Shown here one piece after another: positions 8,590 to 17,205 of a DNA stretch of 64,000 bases. Within the stretch, counting starts at the first letter, position 1. Each line of letters starts with the position of its first letter. The notes under the pieces are model-generated. The model ran no database searches, was not told where the DNA came from, and saw nothing but the letters and a program-made list of their open reading frames with translations. A program made the translations under genes and the position numbers. This DNA comes from Salinilacustrithrix sp034522155 (GTDB lineage Bacteria > Actinomycetota > Acidimicrobiia > Acidimicrobiales > Salinilacustritrichaceae): the NCBI GenBank assembly GCA_034522155.1, contig JAXHLP010000005.1, forward strand, positions 124,001 through 188,000, given 5' to 3'.

Positions 8590-8606
8590 TCTGACGCGCC
8601 ATCAGA
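8590..8606. promoter_or_regulatory. Operator palindrome, copy 4
   Basis: TCTGAC-GCGCC-ATCAGA has one mismatch in the second arm. It is centred 29 bp upstream of the ligase ATG (8627), nearly the same spacing as copy 1 to the CoA-transferase ATG. A CAGGCT box (8614-8619) lies 7 nt before the ATG, so the site overlaps the -35 region of a probable leaderless promoter. Confidence 0.68.
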
Positions 8607-8626
8607 CATGAGGCAGGCTGTGGGCC

Positions 8627-10210
8627 ATGGATCTGCCGACCACCATCCCCGATGCCCTCGATCGCGCGGTGGCGCAGTGGCCCGGCCGTGAGGCCCTCGT
8701 CGACGGCGACCTGCGACTGACCTGGTCCGAACTGTCGGACCGGGCCGACGAGGCGGCCCGCGCGGTCGTTGCCAGTGGCATCGAGGCCGGCGACCGGGTC
8801 GGCATCTGGTCGCCGAACATCGGCGAGTGGGTCATCGCCGCGCTCGGCATCTACCGGGCCGGCGCCGCCATCGCGACGATGAACACCCGGTTCAAGGGCA
8901 CCGAGGGGGCCCACAACATCCGCACCTCGGGCGCCCGGATGCTGTTCACCGTCACCGACTTCCTCGACACCGACTACGTGGCGCTCCTCGACGCCGCCCC
9001 CGACGGCCGTCCCGGCTGCCTCGAGGAGATCGTCGTGTTCCGGGGACCGATTCCGGACGGCGCCGTGTCGTGGGGCGGGTTCCTCGAGCGGGCCGCGTCG
9101 ATCGACGTCGACGAGGTCCGGTCCCGGTCGGCGGCCATCGACGGCTCCGACATGTGCGACATCATCTTCACGTCCGGCACCACGGGCGTGCCCAAGGGGG
9201 CGATGATGGGTCATGCTGCGTCCATCCGGGCGTTCTGGGAATGGGGCGGTGTGGTCGGCCTGCGCGAGGACGACCGCTACCTCATCGTCAACCCGTTCTT
9301 CCACGCCTTCGGGCTCAAGGCCGGGATCCTCGCCTGCATCCTCCGCGGCGCCACGATGATTCCGCACCCGGTGTTCGACGTCCCGTCGGTGGTGCAGCGC
9401 ATCCAGGACGAGGCGGTGTCGATGTTCCCCGGCCCCCCGGCGATCTACCAGACGATCCTCAACGACCCCGACCTGGCGTCGAAGGACCTGTCGAGCCTGC
9501 GCCTGGCGGTGACCGGCGCGGCGCCGGTGCCGGTGGAGATGATCGAGCAGATGCGCAGCGACATCGGCTTCGAGACGATCGTCACCGGCTACGGGCTCAC
9601 CGAGTCGCACGGCGTCACCACCATGAACCGCCACGACGACCCGCCCGAGCTGATCTCGTCGTCCGACGGTCGCGCGCTGCCCGGCGTCGAGGTGGTCACC
9701 GTCGACGAGCACGGTCAACCGACACCGGCCGGCGAGCCGGGTGAGATCTGGGTGCGGGGCTACAACCTCATGCTCGGCTACATCGGCGATCCCGAGGCCA
9801 CCGCCGAGGCGATCGACGAGAACGGCTGGCTGCACACCGGCGACATCGGGGTCCTCGACGCCGACGGCAACATCAAGATCACCGATCGCCTCAAGGACAT
9901 GTTCATCACCGGTGGGTTCAACGTGTACCCGGCCGAGATCGAGGCCATCCTGCACACCCATCCCGACATCGCGCAGGCCGCGGTGGTGGGCGTGCCCGAC
10001 GAGCGGATGGGTGAGGTGTGCGCCGCGTTCGTGATCCCGCGGGCGGGTGCGTCGCTCGCCTCCGACGACGTCATCTCCTGGAGCCGCGACAACATGGCCA
10101 ACTACAAGGTGCCTCGCCTGGTCCGGCTCGTCGACGAGCTCCCGCTCAACGCGAGCAACAAGGTGCTCAAGTTCGAGTTGCGCGAACGGGCAGCGTCCGC
10201 GCGGACTTGA
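8627..10210 (+). CDS. Acyl-CoA synthetase, AMP-forming, FadD3-like
   Basis: A 527-residue adenylate-forming ligase that activates a carboxylic acid with ATP and CoA. The P-loop is FTSGTTGVPKGA (~residue 183), followed by YGLTE, then GWLHTGDIG, the hinge DRLKDMFITGGFNVYPAEIE and the C-terminal catalytic Lys in NASNKVLKFELR. The stretch NPFFHAFGLKAGILAC matches mycobacterial FadD3 (which uses NPFFHNFGYKAGILAC), the synthetase that activates the propanoate side chain of the steroid C/D-ring intermediate HIP. FadD3-like specificity is an inference from recalled sequence; other branched or cyclic acids are possible. It ends 4 bp before fumC. Confidence 0.9.
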   Translation: MDLPTTIPDALDRAVAQWPGREALVDGDLRLTWSELSDRADEAARAVVASGIEAGDRVGIWSPNIGEWVIAALGIYRAGAAIATMNTRFKGTEGAHNIRTSGARMLFTVTDFLDTDYVALLDAAPDGRPGCLEEIVVFRGPIPDGAVSWGGFLERAASIDVDEVRSRSAAIDGSDMCDIIFTSGTTGVPKGAMMGHAASIRAFWEWGGVVGLREDDRYLIVNPFFHAFGLKAGILACILRGATMIPHPVFDVPSVVQRIQDEAVSMFPGPPAIYQTILNDPDLASKDLSSLRLAVTGAAPVPVEMIEQMRSDIGFETIVTGYGLTESHGVTTMNRHDDPPELISSSDGRALPGVEVVTVDEHGQPTPAGEPGEIWVRGYNLMLGYIGDPEATAEAIDENGWLHTGDIGVLDADGNIKITDRLKDMFITGGFNVYPAEIEAILHTHPDIAQAAVVGVPDERMGEVCAAFVIPRAGASLASDDVISWSRDNMANYKVPRLVRLVDELPLNASNKVLKFELRERAASART

Positions 10211-10214
10211 TGTC

Positions 10215-11627
10215 ATGACCGACGCGAAGCCACCGACCCGGACCGAGACCGACTCGATGGGCGGGATCGAGGTCGACGCCTCCCGCTACTGGGGTGCCCA
10301 GACCCAGCGCAGCATCGCCAACTTCCCCATCGGACGGGACCGCTTCGTGTGGGGGCGCTCGATCATCGAGGCGTTCGGGCTGGTCAAGCGGGCCGCGGCC
10401 ACGGCCAACGAGAACCTCGCCACGCTCGAGTCCGACATCGCCGCCCTCGTGGTGCAGGCCGCGGACGAGGTGATCGCCGGCGACCTCGACGACCACTTCC
10501 CCTTGGTCGTCTGGCAGACGGGCTCGGGTACGCAGACCAACATGAACACCAACGAGGTCATCGCCAACCGGGCTGTCGAGATCGCCGGTGGTGAGCTCGG
10601 TTCGAAGACCCCGGTCCACCCCAACGACCACGTGAACCGGGGCCAGTCGAGCAACGACACGTTCCCCACCGCCATGCACGTGGCCGTCCAGCTCGCCCTG
10701 CACCGGACGCTGTACCCGGGGGTCACCCAGCTGCGCGACACGCTGTCCGCCAAGGCCGACGAGTTCGCCGAGGTCGTGATGGTGGGCCGAACTCACCTCC
10801 AGGACGCCACGCCCGTCACGCTCGGCCAGGTGATCGGCGGTTGGGTCGCCCAGCTCGACGCCGCGCTCGGTGACGTCCGTGCCACTGAGGACGGTCTGTT
10901 CCAGCTCGCCATCGGTGGCACCGCGGTGGGCACCGGGCTCAACGCCCATCCGCGGTTCGGGACCGAGGCCGCGGCCGAGCTCGCCCGGCTCACGGGCCAC
11001 GAGTTCCGGATGGCCGACGACACCTTCGCCGCACTGAGCGCGCACGACGCGCTGGTGACCACGAGCGGCACCCTCCGCACGCTGGCCGGGGCCCTGATGA
11101 AGATCGCCAACGACGTGCGCTGGTACGCCTCGGGGCCCCGAAACGGCATCGGCGAGTTGGTGATCCCGGCCAACGAGCCCGGCTCGAGCATCATGCCCGG
11201 CAAGGTGAACCCGACCCAGGCCGAGGCGCTGACCATGGTGGCGGTGCAGGTGTTCGGCAACGACACGGCGGTGGCCATGGGCGGCAGCCAGGGCAACTTC
11301 CAGCTCAACGTGTACAAGCCGGTGATGGCCCACAACGTGCTCGAGTCGATCGAGCTGCTGGCCGACGCATGCATCAGCTTCGACGAGCAGTGTGCAGTCG
11401 GGCTCACGCCGAATCGGTCCCGCATCGACGAGAACCTCGAGCGCAACCTGATGCTGGTGACCGCCCTCAACCCCCACATCGGCTACGACAAGGGCGCCGA
11501 GATCGCCAAGTTGGCCCACGCTGAGGGCACGACGTTGAAGGAGGCCGCGCTCGCCCTCGGCCACCTCAGCGCCGAGCAGTTCGACGAGTGGATCGATCCG
11601 CTGGCGATGACCGACCCCGAACGCTGA
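10215..11627 (+). CDS. fumC: Class II fumarate hydratase
   Basis: A 470-residue homotetrameric fumarase of the citric acid cycle that hydrates fumarate to L-malate without an Fe-S cluster. It shows the superfamily signature GSSIMPGKVNPTQAE near residue 325, the N-terminal WGAQTQRSIANF, TGSGTQTNMN (substrate site) and GQSSNDTFPTAMH. Length and order are normal for FumC. The ATG at 10215 follows the ligase stop by 4 bp, so it is probably co-transcribed with it. That is an unusual partner for fumC, but it would process C4 products of the catabolic locus. Confidence 0.95.
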   Translation: MTDAKPPTRTETDSMGGIEVDASRYWGAQTQRSIANFPIGRDRFVWGRSIIEAFGLVKRAAATANENLATLESDIAALVVQAADEVIAGDLDDHFPLVVWQTGSGTQTNMNTNEVIANRAVEIAGGELGSKTPVHPNDHVNRGQSSNDTFPTAMHVAVQLALHRTLYPGVTQLRDTLSAKADEFAEVVMVGRTHLQDATPVTLGQVIGGWVAQLDAALGDVRATEDGLFQLAIGGTAVGTGLNAHPRFGTEAAAELARLTGHEFRMADDTFAALSAHDALVTTSGTLRTLAGALMKIANDVRWYASGPRNGIGELVIPANEPGSSIMPGKVNPTQAEALTMVAVQVFGNDTAVAMGGSQGNFQLNVYKPVMAHNVLESIELLADACISFDEQCAVGLTPNRSRIDENLERNLMLVTALNPHIGYDKGAEIAKLAHAEGTTLKEAALALGHLSAEQFDEWIDPLAMTDPER

Positions 11628-11645
11628 GGGAGACGCCCTGGTCGG

Positions 11646-12557
11646 TCAGTCGATGTAGTACTCGGGCGCGGTCTTCTCGGCCTGCGATGGGTCGAGCCCG
11701 CACTGCAGCACGGGGTAGTGGGCGGCGATCTCGACGATCTCGGTGCGTTCGTCGGTCACGCCGTTGGCCGTCCAGGCCAGTTCGACGCTGGCGGACTCGC
11801 CATCGTCGTCGACGTCGCTGGTGCCGGCCAGCTCCTCGAACTCGACGGCGGACCAGCCCTGCTCCTGGAGCACGGCACCCTCCACCACCTGGGCCCAGGC
11901 GTCGAGCGCGACGTTGCCCCGGTAGAACTCCCGGGCCTCGGGTGCGGGCATCTCGCGCCGCACGATGCCCGCCAGCGCGTCGGCGTCGAGGTGGGCCCAC
12001 ATCCGCCCGTCGGGCAACGACAGGGCCGTGGGCGCGTAGCGGTGTCCGCCCAGGTGGCTGGTCCGACGCACCCGCAGTTCGGGGAGCGCGGCCCGGACCT
12101 CGATGGACAGTCGGGTGCCCGGCCCGCCACAGCACCGGTCGCGTGCGCCGTGCGAGCAGATCAGCAGCTCGGTGGGCGCCGGTTCGCCCTCAGCTTCGGG
12201 ATCGCCGCCGGCGACGATCGCAGCCAGCGTGTCGGGGACGTCGGCGGCCGGCACCAGCCAGTCGGTGCCGGTGAGCTCGGGGCCCGAGCGCTCCCACCGG
12301 GTGAGCAGTACGTCGCCGCCGGTGCGGCCCACTTCGGCCACGATCGCCTGGACCCGGGTGCCGTCGGGCACCTCCAGTGGCGCGATCCAGTCGAGGTTCT
12401 CGATCTTGGCCGGCCAGGGCTGGGGCACCTCGACGGTCACCAAGCGGTCGAACGGGGTCGCGGACCCGATCGGGTCGAACCCCTGGTTCGCCGTCCACAC
12501 GGCGCAGCGGAAGTCCTCGTCCGTCGAGTCGTCGAACATCTCGTCGGCGATCGCCAT
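11646..12557 (-). CDS. Sucrase/ferredoxin-like (Suc/Fer) thioredoxin-fold protein
   Basis: A 303-residue protein with the two hallmark segments of the family: ICSHGARDRCCGGPGTRL (~residues 137-154) and RTSHLGGHRYAPTALSLPDG. These correspond to the Cys and His ligands of a thioredoxin-like [2Fe-2S] ferredoxin fold. The biological role of the family is poorly defined; the name sucrase comes from a historical cloning artefact. It converges on fumC with 18 bp between the stops. A TACTTG box 5 nt before the ATG may make it leaderless. Confidence 0.82.
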   Translation of the reverse strand: MAIADEMFDDSTDEDFRCAVWTANQGFDPIGSATPFDRLVTVEVPQPWPAKIENLDWIAPLEVPDGTRVQAIVAEVGRTGGDVLLTRWERSGPELTGTDWLVPAADVPDTLAAIVAGGDPEAEGEPAPTELLICSHGARDRCCGGPGTRLSIEVRAALPELRVRRTSHLGGHRYAPTALSLPDGRMWAHLDADALAGIVRREMPAPEAREFYRGNVALDAWAQVVEGAVLQEQGWSAVEFEELAGTSDVDDDGESASVELAWTANGVTDERTEIVEIAAHYPVLQCGLDPSQAEKTAPEYYID

Positions 12558-12618
12558 GTACGCAAGTATGGCGCAGCGTGTCGCAGACGCATTTTCGGCA
12601 TTCGCCGCGGTGTTGCCG

Positions 12619-13980
12619 TCACGTGTCGGCAAACGTCCAGTCAGGGCGCTTGCGGGCCTGCTTCTCGTCGACCACGAAGCGGCCGTCGACGATGTCGACC
12701 AGCTTGGTGACCAGCAGGCCACGCTCGGGGGCACGCATGGACGGGTCGCGCATGTCGGAGAGCAGGCTGGCGACCACGTTCTGCTCCTGGGTGGGCAGGA
12801 AGCAGCGGGCGGCGTCGGCGACCTGGCCGAGTCGACCGGTGAGCTGGGCGAACAGGCGGCTCTCGGTCTCGGGGCCGAGCTGGTCGAGGATGTCGGTGAC
12901 CGTCATCGTGCCGAGCTTGCAGGCCGGGCACTGGCCGCACGACTCGACGCTGAGGAACTGGGACACGGCCCGGGCGAGCTCGACCGGGTCGGTGGTCTCG
13001 TCGTAGACGATGAGCCCGCCGGTGCCGAGGCCGGCGCCGGCCGCCTCCATGTGCTCGTAGGTGAGTGGGGTGTGAACGTCCTCGCCCCGGAGGATCGGAT
13101 TCGACACCCCCGAGAGCACGTACTTGAGCGCCCGGCCCTCGGGCAGCCCGTCGCCGAGCTCGAACAGCACGTCGCGGACCGGCGTGCCGAGCTCGAACTC
13201 GCCGACGCCGTGGCGGACCGTGTCGCCCGAGACCGTGCAGATGATGGTGCCGGGCGACTCGGCGGTGCCGAACTCGCAGTGCCAGTCGGCGCCGTTGCGC
13301 AGGATGCCGGGGATGGTGGACAGCGTCTCGATGTTGTTGACCAGCGTCGGGTTGGCGCCGTCGGGCCGGAAGTCGGTGCCGGTGGAGCCGGCCGACCAGC
13401 CGAACTGGGGGTTCCGGGTGAACAGGCCGTAGATGTAGGGCGGGAACATCCGGGGGAGCGGGTCCTCGCCCTCGATCACCTCGAGCAGCGCCTTCTCCTC
13501 ACCGAACAGGTACTCGTCGGGGCCCTGCACCAGGTCGACCTCGACCTCGGGTGCCCAGCCGGCCGCCGACACCTCGGCCACGGCCTCGGCCACCCGGTCG
13601 GCCTCGCGGGTGAACGACGACTTGAGGGCGATGAAGGCGCGGCGGGCGCCGATGGTGCGGGCGGCGACGAGCACACCCTCGACCAGCGGGTAGGGGTCGT
13701 GGCGGAGGATGGCCCGGTCCTTGAACGTGCCGGGTTCGCCCTCGGCGCCGTTGGCCACGACGTAGCGCTCCCCGGCCTCGACGCCGCCCTCGGCGATGGA
13801 GCGCCACTTCGTCGCGGTCGGGAAGCCGGCGCCGCCCCGGCCCCGCAGTCCGGACCGGTCGAGCTCGTCGATCACGCCGTCGGGTCCGAGCTCGTCGACC
13901 TTGCCCAGCGCGACACCGCCGCCGCGGGCTTCGTAGACGTGGAGCGAGTCGACCGGGGTGCCGTCCAGGAGTCCAGGCAT
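12619..13980 (-). CDS. NuoF-like NADH-binding flavoprotein (51 kDa subunit family), orphan
   Basis: This 453-residue protein has the FMN/NADH-binding pattern of NuoF: GRGGAGFPTATKW (~residue 48), ANGAEGEPGTFKDRA, and VNNIETLSTIPGIL. A central SLBB-like region follows, then the 4Fe-4S motif ESCGQCPACKLGT with a fourth Cys in AARCFLP. It therefore should oxidise NAD(P)H and pass electrons through a flavin and one cluster. No other Complex I, hydrogenase or formate dehydrogenase subunits are encoded nearby, so its partner is unknown. It could be a stand-alone diaphorase or belong to a complex encoded elsewhere. Confidence 0.85.
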   Translation of the reverse strand: MPGLLDGTPVDSLHVYEARGGGVALGKVDELGPDGVIDELDRSGLRGRGGAGFPTATKWRSIAEGGVEAGERYVVANGAEGEPGTFKDRAILRHDPYPLVEGVLVAARTIGARRAFIALKSSFTREADRVAEAVAEVSAAGWAPEVEVDLVQGPDEYLFGEEKALLEVIEGEDPLPRMFPPYIYGLFTRNPQFGWSAGSTGTDFRPDGANPTLVNNIETLSTIPGILRNGADWHCEFGTAESPGTIICTVSGDTVRHGVGEFELGTPVRDVLFELGDGLPEGRALKYVLSGVSNPILRGEDVHTPLTYEHMEAAGAGLGTGGLIVYDETTDPVELARAVSQFLSVESCGQCPACKLGTMTVTDILDQLGPETESRLFAQLTGRLGQVADAARCFLPTQEQNVVASLLSDMRDPSMRAPERGLLVTKLVDIVDGRFVVDEKQARKRPDWTFADT

Positions 13981-14067
13981 GCGCTCAGCGTGCCAGTTCT
14001 CGCCGGCCGACTCGTTCTCGACGGAATACCTGCCGGAATCCGACCCGAGGTTCGTCGAGCTCGGGGA

Positions 14068-16734
14068 TCAGGCGAACTGCGCCACGATCTCGAGCACCTC
14101 GTCGCCGTAGTTGTCGAGCTTGGTGGGGCCCACGCCCTTGATCTTGCTGAAGGCCCGCAACGAGTTGGGCCGGGCCTTGGCGGTGGCGACGAGCGTGGCG
14201 TCGTTGAAGACGGTGAACGCCGGCCCGCCCTGACGCTTGGCGACCTCGGCCCGCCACGTGCGCAGCTCCTCGAACAGCACGAGGTCCTCGCCCTCGAGCT
14301 CCTGGCCGCGGCTCTTGGGCTTCCCGCCGCTGAGCGTGGGCTGCTCGGCGCGGGCGGCCGCTGGCCGTGCGGCCCGGACGGGGCGCCTGGGCGCCGAGCC
14401 GTCGAGCTCGCCGGTGAACGGGCTCGGCCGGTCGCGGTCGACGAGCACGGTGACCGACTCGATCCCGCGGGTGACGGCCACGTGGAACACCCGTCGCTCC
14501 TCCTCGACGTCCTCGGCGAGCCGGTGGGGGAAGACGCCGCCGTTGGTTCCGAACACCACCACGTGGGGCCACTCGCGACCCTTCACCCGGTGGACCGTCG
14601 ACAGGGCCACCCCCTCGCCGTCGGGTGCACGTTCCGATTCGAGGGCTCGGCGCAGATAGGTCTCGAACAGATCGGGATCCTCCTGGATGTCGGCCACCTG
14701 GAGCAGGGCGTCGAGGTCGTCGAGGTGGGACGAGCCCTCGGCGCCGGGACGGCCGTCGAGCAGGGTCATGGCGTCGCCGAGGCCGATCTCGTCGCGGATG
14801 TAGCTGAGCCGGTCGCGCGTGGTGTCGCCGGCCGCCTCGGACAGCTGGGCGATGTCGTCGGCGAGGTCGAGCATCTTGTCGGCCACGCGGGCGTCGTCGA
14901 TGCGCTCGGCCGCCTTGGCCACCTCGTGGCCCGACCGGCACCGGCCGAGCCACTTGTCGATCCAGCGGGGGAAGCCCCGGCTCGGGCGGCGGGACACCTC
15001 GACCAGGTCGTTCGGGTCGACGTTGCCCGGGTCGGATGCGATGCGCAGCCACGCCAGCGCAGCCCGGAGGCCCACCCGCTTGAGGACGTCGGTCCGCAGC
15101 ACCGAGCTCACCGGCACCCCGCCACCCACGAGGGCGACGTGAGGGGCGAGCAGCAGCGAGTTGGTGCGGGTGAGCACGGCGACGTCGCCCGGGCCGCCGG
15201 CGCGGTCGAGCGCGCCCGTGACCGCGTCGACCAGCGCGACGGCGCCCTCCTCGGGGGCGTGTTGGGTGATGGTGAGCGCGTTCGCGTCGTCGTCGGTTCG
15301 GGCGGCATCGATGGTCTTGGCCACCCGCTGGTCGTTGTAGCCGAGCAGGTGGCGGGCGGCGTCGACCACCGCTGGCGGGCAGCGGTAGTTGGTCTGGAGC
15401 GCGTGCTCGGGCGCGCCCGGGAACAGCTCGGCGAAATCGATGAGGAACCGCGGGCTCGCGCCGCCGTGGCCATAGATGCACTGGTCGTCATCCCCCACCC
15501 CGAACACGTCGAAGGTGGGGCAGGCCAGCAGCCGGATGAGCAGGACGTGGGCGGGGGTGAGGTCCTGGAACTCGTCGACGAGCAGGTGGCGGTGGCGGGT
15601 CTGCTCCTCCCGGCGGAACTCGCCGTCGGCGAGGAGCAACTCGATGGCGTAGGTGATCTGCTCGTCGAAGTCGAGCACGCCGTCGCGCCGCAGCCCCGCC
15701 CGGTAGGGCTCGATGGCGCCGGCCAGGCCGGGTGCGTCGGCCTCGAGCTCGACCACGTCAGGATCGGCCAGGCCGAGGCGGATGATCGACAGGCCCTCGA
15801 GGTACGGCGCCATCGGGTCGGTGTTGAGCCGGTGCGCCATCTTGGGCAGGTGGGGCTCGAGTCGCCGGCGGACCTCGCGCTCGTCGATCATGTTCGGCCG
15901 ACCGCCGAGACGCCGGCCGACGAGCTCGTAGCCGAGGGCGTTGAGTGTCTGGATCCGGGCGCCCAGCCCCTCGGTGCGGGTGGCCATCTCCTCCTGGGCC
16001 TTGCGGTTGTAGGCCACGGCCAGCAGACCGGATCGCTCGTGGTCGCGGTCGGCGAGCAGATGGCGGAGCCGCTCGGTGAGTACCCGCGTCTTGCCGGAGC
16101 CGGCCGGGGCGATGATGCGTGCCGGGCCGCCCCGGTGGGAGACGGCGGCGAGCTGGTCGGCCGCGAGTTCGGCCGATGGTTCGGTCCAGGCCGGGACGCG
16201 GGTGAGCCGGCCGGCGTCGATCGACTCCGACCGGATGAGGGCGGCGCCGCCGAGCAGACCGGGATCGATGTCGTCGGGCGGGCCGGCGTCGACCCAGGCC
16301 ACCGTGCCGTCGGGCAGGACGAGGTCACCGTCGGCTGTGCCTCCCGTTTCGTGGCCGCTCGGGCCAGACGGCTCGGCCTGGTCGGACGCGGTGCCGTCGA
16401 TGCGGGCGGCCTTGCGCCCCCACCACCAGATGGGTGTACCGGCGCGGGCGTCGTAGTTGTTGTGCCAGACCAGGAAGTGGAGCCGGTCGAACCACAGCTC
16501 GAAGTCGGGCGACAGCTCCCACGCCTGGACCACGTGGGTCTGGGGTCGGCGGAAGACGGTGGGATCGACCCGCAGGTCGATCACCCGTGGCTCGCGGCGG
16601 TTCCAGGCGGTGTGGAGCGCTTCGACGGTGGTGCGGGGCTCGTCGAGCACCTCCTCGTCGATCACCACGACCGGAGCATCGGACCAGGGCGCGGGCGGCT
16701 CGTCGCCGGCGACGACCACGCCGCGGCCCAACAT
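14068..16734 (-). CDS. UvrD/REP-family superfamily 1 helicase with C-terminal HRDC domain
   Basis: An SF1A 3'-5' DNA helicase of about 888 residues. Walker A is APAGSGKTRVL, motif Ia region is LAVAYNRKAQEEM, motif II is LLVDEFQDLTPAH, motif III is VGDDDQCIYG, and motifs V/VI are STVHRVKGREW and HVAVTRG. The last ~80 residues form an HRDC-like nucleic-acid-binding domain (FEELRTWRAEVAKRQG...AFSKIKGVGPTKLDNYG). A ~200-residue N-terminal extension precedes the motor, including LVWHNNYDARAGTPIWWWGR, and is unrecognised. The frame continues upstream to a TTG at 16836; I prefer the ATG at 16734 but the start is uncertain. The probable role is DNA repair. Confidence 0.85.
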   Translation of the reverse strand: MLGRGVVVAGDEPPAPWSDAPVVVIDEEVLDEPRTTVEALHTAWNRREPRVIDLRVDPTVFRRPQTHVVQAWELSPDFELWFDRLHFLVWHNNYDARAGTPIWWWGRKAARIDGTASDQAEPSGPSGHETGGTADGDLVLPDGTVAWVDAGPPDDIDPGLLGGAALIRSESIDAGRLTRVPAWTEPSAELAADQLAAVSHRGGPARIIAPAGSGKTRVLTERLRHLLADRDHERSGLLAVAYNRKAQEEMATRTEGLGARIQTLNALGYELVGRRLGGRPNMIDEREVRRRLEPHLPKMAHRLNTDPMAPYLEGLSIIRLGLADPDVVELEADAPGLAGAIEPYRAGLRRDGVLDFDEQITYAIELLLADGEFRREEQTRHRHLLVDEFQDLTPAHVLLIRLLACPTFDVFGVGDDDQCIYGHGGASPRFLIDFAELFPGAPEHALQTNYRCPPAVVDAARHLLGYNDQRVAKTIDAARTDDDANALTITQHAPEEGAVALVDAVTGALDRAGGPGDVAVLTRTNSLLLAPHVALVGGGVPVSSVLRTDVLKRVGLRAALAWLRIASDPGNVDPNDLVEVSRRPSRGFPRWIDKWLGRCRSGHEVAKAAERIDDARVADKMLDLADDIAQLSEAAGDTTRDRLSYIRDEIGLGDAMTLLDGRPGAEGSSHLDDLDALLQVADIQEDPDLFETYLRRALESERAPDGEGVALSTVHRVKGREWPHVVVFGTNGGVFPHRLAEDVEEERRVFHVAVTRGIESVTVLVDRDRPSPFTGELDGSAPRRPVRAARPAAARAEQPTLSGGKPKSRGQELEGEDLVLFEELRTWRAEVAKRQGGPAFTVFNDATLVATAKARPNSLRAFSKIKGVGPTKLDNYGDEVLEIVAQFA

Positions 16735-16901
16735 CGGAGGTCCAGGAGCACTCACGGCGTGCGACTGGACGCTGGTTGGCGCCAGGAGATGTTGCGAGGC
16801 TCTGCCGAGCAACTCTCGAAGTGACGAGGGCGCCAAGCGCCCGAGGAACGGCTCACCCGGTCGATGCTACGGGTGGGGTCCGACAGCAATGCCTGCCACG
16901 A

Positions 16902-17194
16902 GCACCGGGTGTGCAGGCGCCCGCGCGTGAAGCCTCATGCGTCCGAAGGGTCCCACGAGCGAACCGGGCGTGTGGGCGTTCGCCCGTGAAGATCGGTCCG
17001 CCCGGAAGGTCCCCCTGGCGAATCGGGCGTGGGAGCGCCCGCCGGGGGAGGATGTTGCGCCCGGAGTCTTGGCTGGGAATCGGGTTTGGGGGCGTTCGAC
17101 GGGGAAGGTGGGTGCGCCCGGAACTGTTGCCCTGTGCATCGGGAGTGTGGAGGCATGCCCACGTGGGGTGATGCGCCCGGAGGGGAGCGGGCAC
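16902..17194. repeat. Degenerate 59-bp tandem repeat, five units, hairpin-forming
   Basis: This fills most of the 471-bp gap between the helicase and DUF4326 genes. Units start at 16902, 16961, 17020, 17077 and 17136, a spacing of 59, 59, 57 and 59 bp. Each unit begins with a G-A-[AC]-[TC]-CGGG block and carries a GCGCCCGGA-like block about 37 bp later. Units 2 and 3 contain self-complementary CGGGCG...CGCCCG segments. No protein frame is conserved between the units, so this looks like non-coding repeated hairpins. Confidence 0.75.
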
Positions 17195-17205
17195 CCTCGG
17201 GCCGC

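Noticed and set aside
12103..16824. Plus-strand open frame of 1573 codons opposite the Suc/Fer, NuoF-like and UvrD genes
   Set aside because: The length comes from high GC antisense to three strongly supported minus-strand genes; the translation has no domain and is low-complexity Val/Gly/Glu.
16902..17194. CRISPR or small protein gene in the 59-bp repeat region
   Set aside because: The repeats touch each other without unique spacers, and no reading frame is shared between units.
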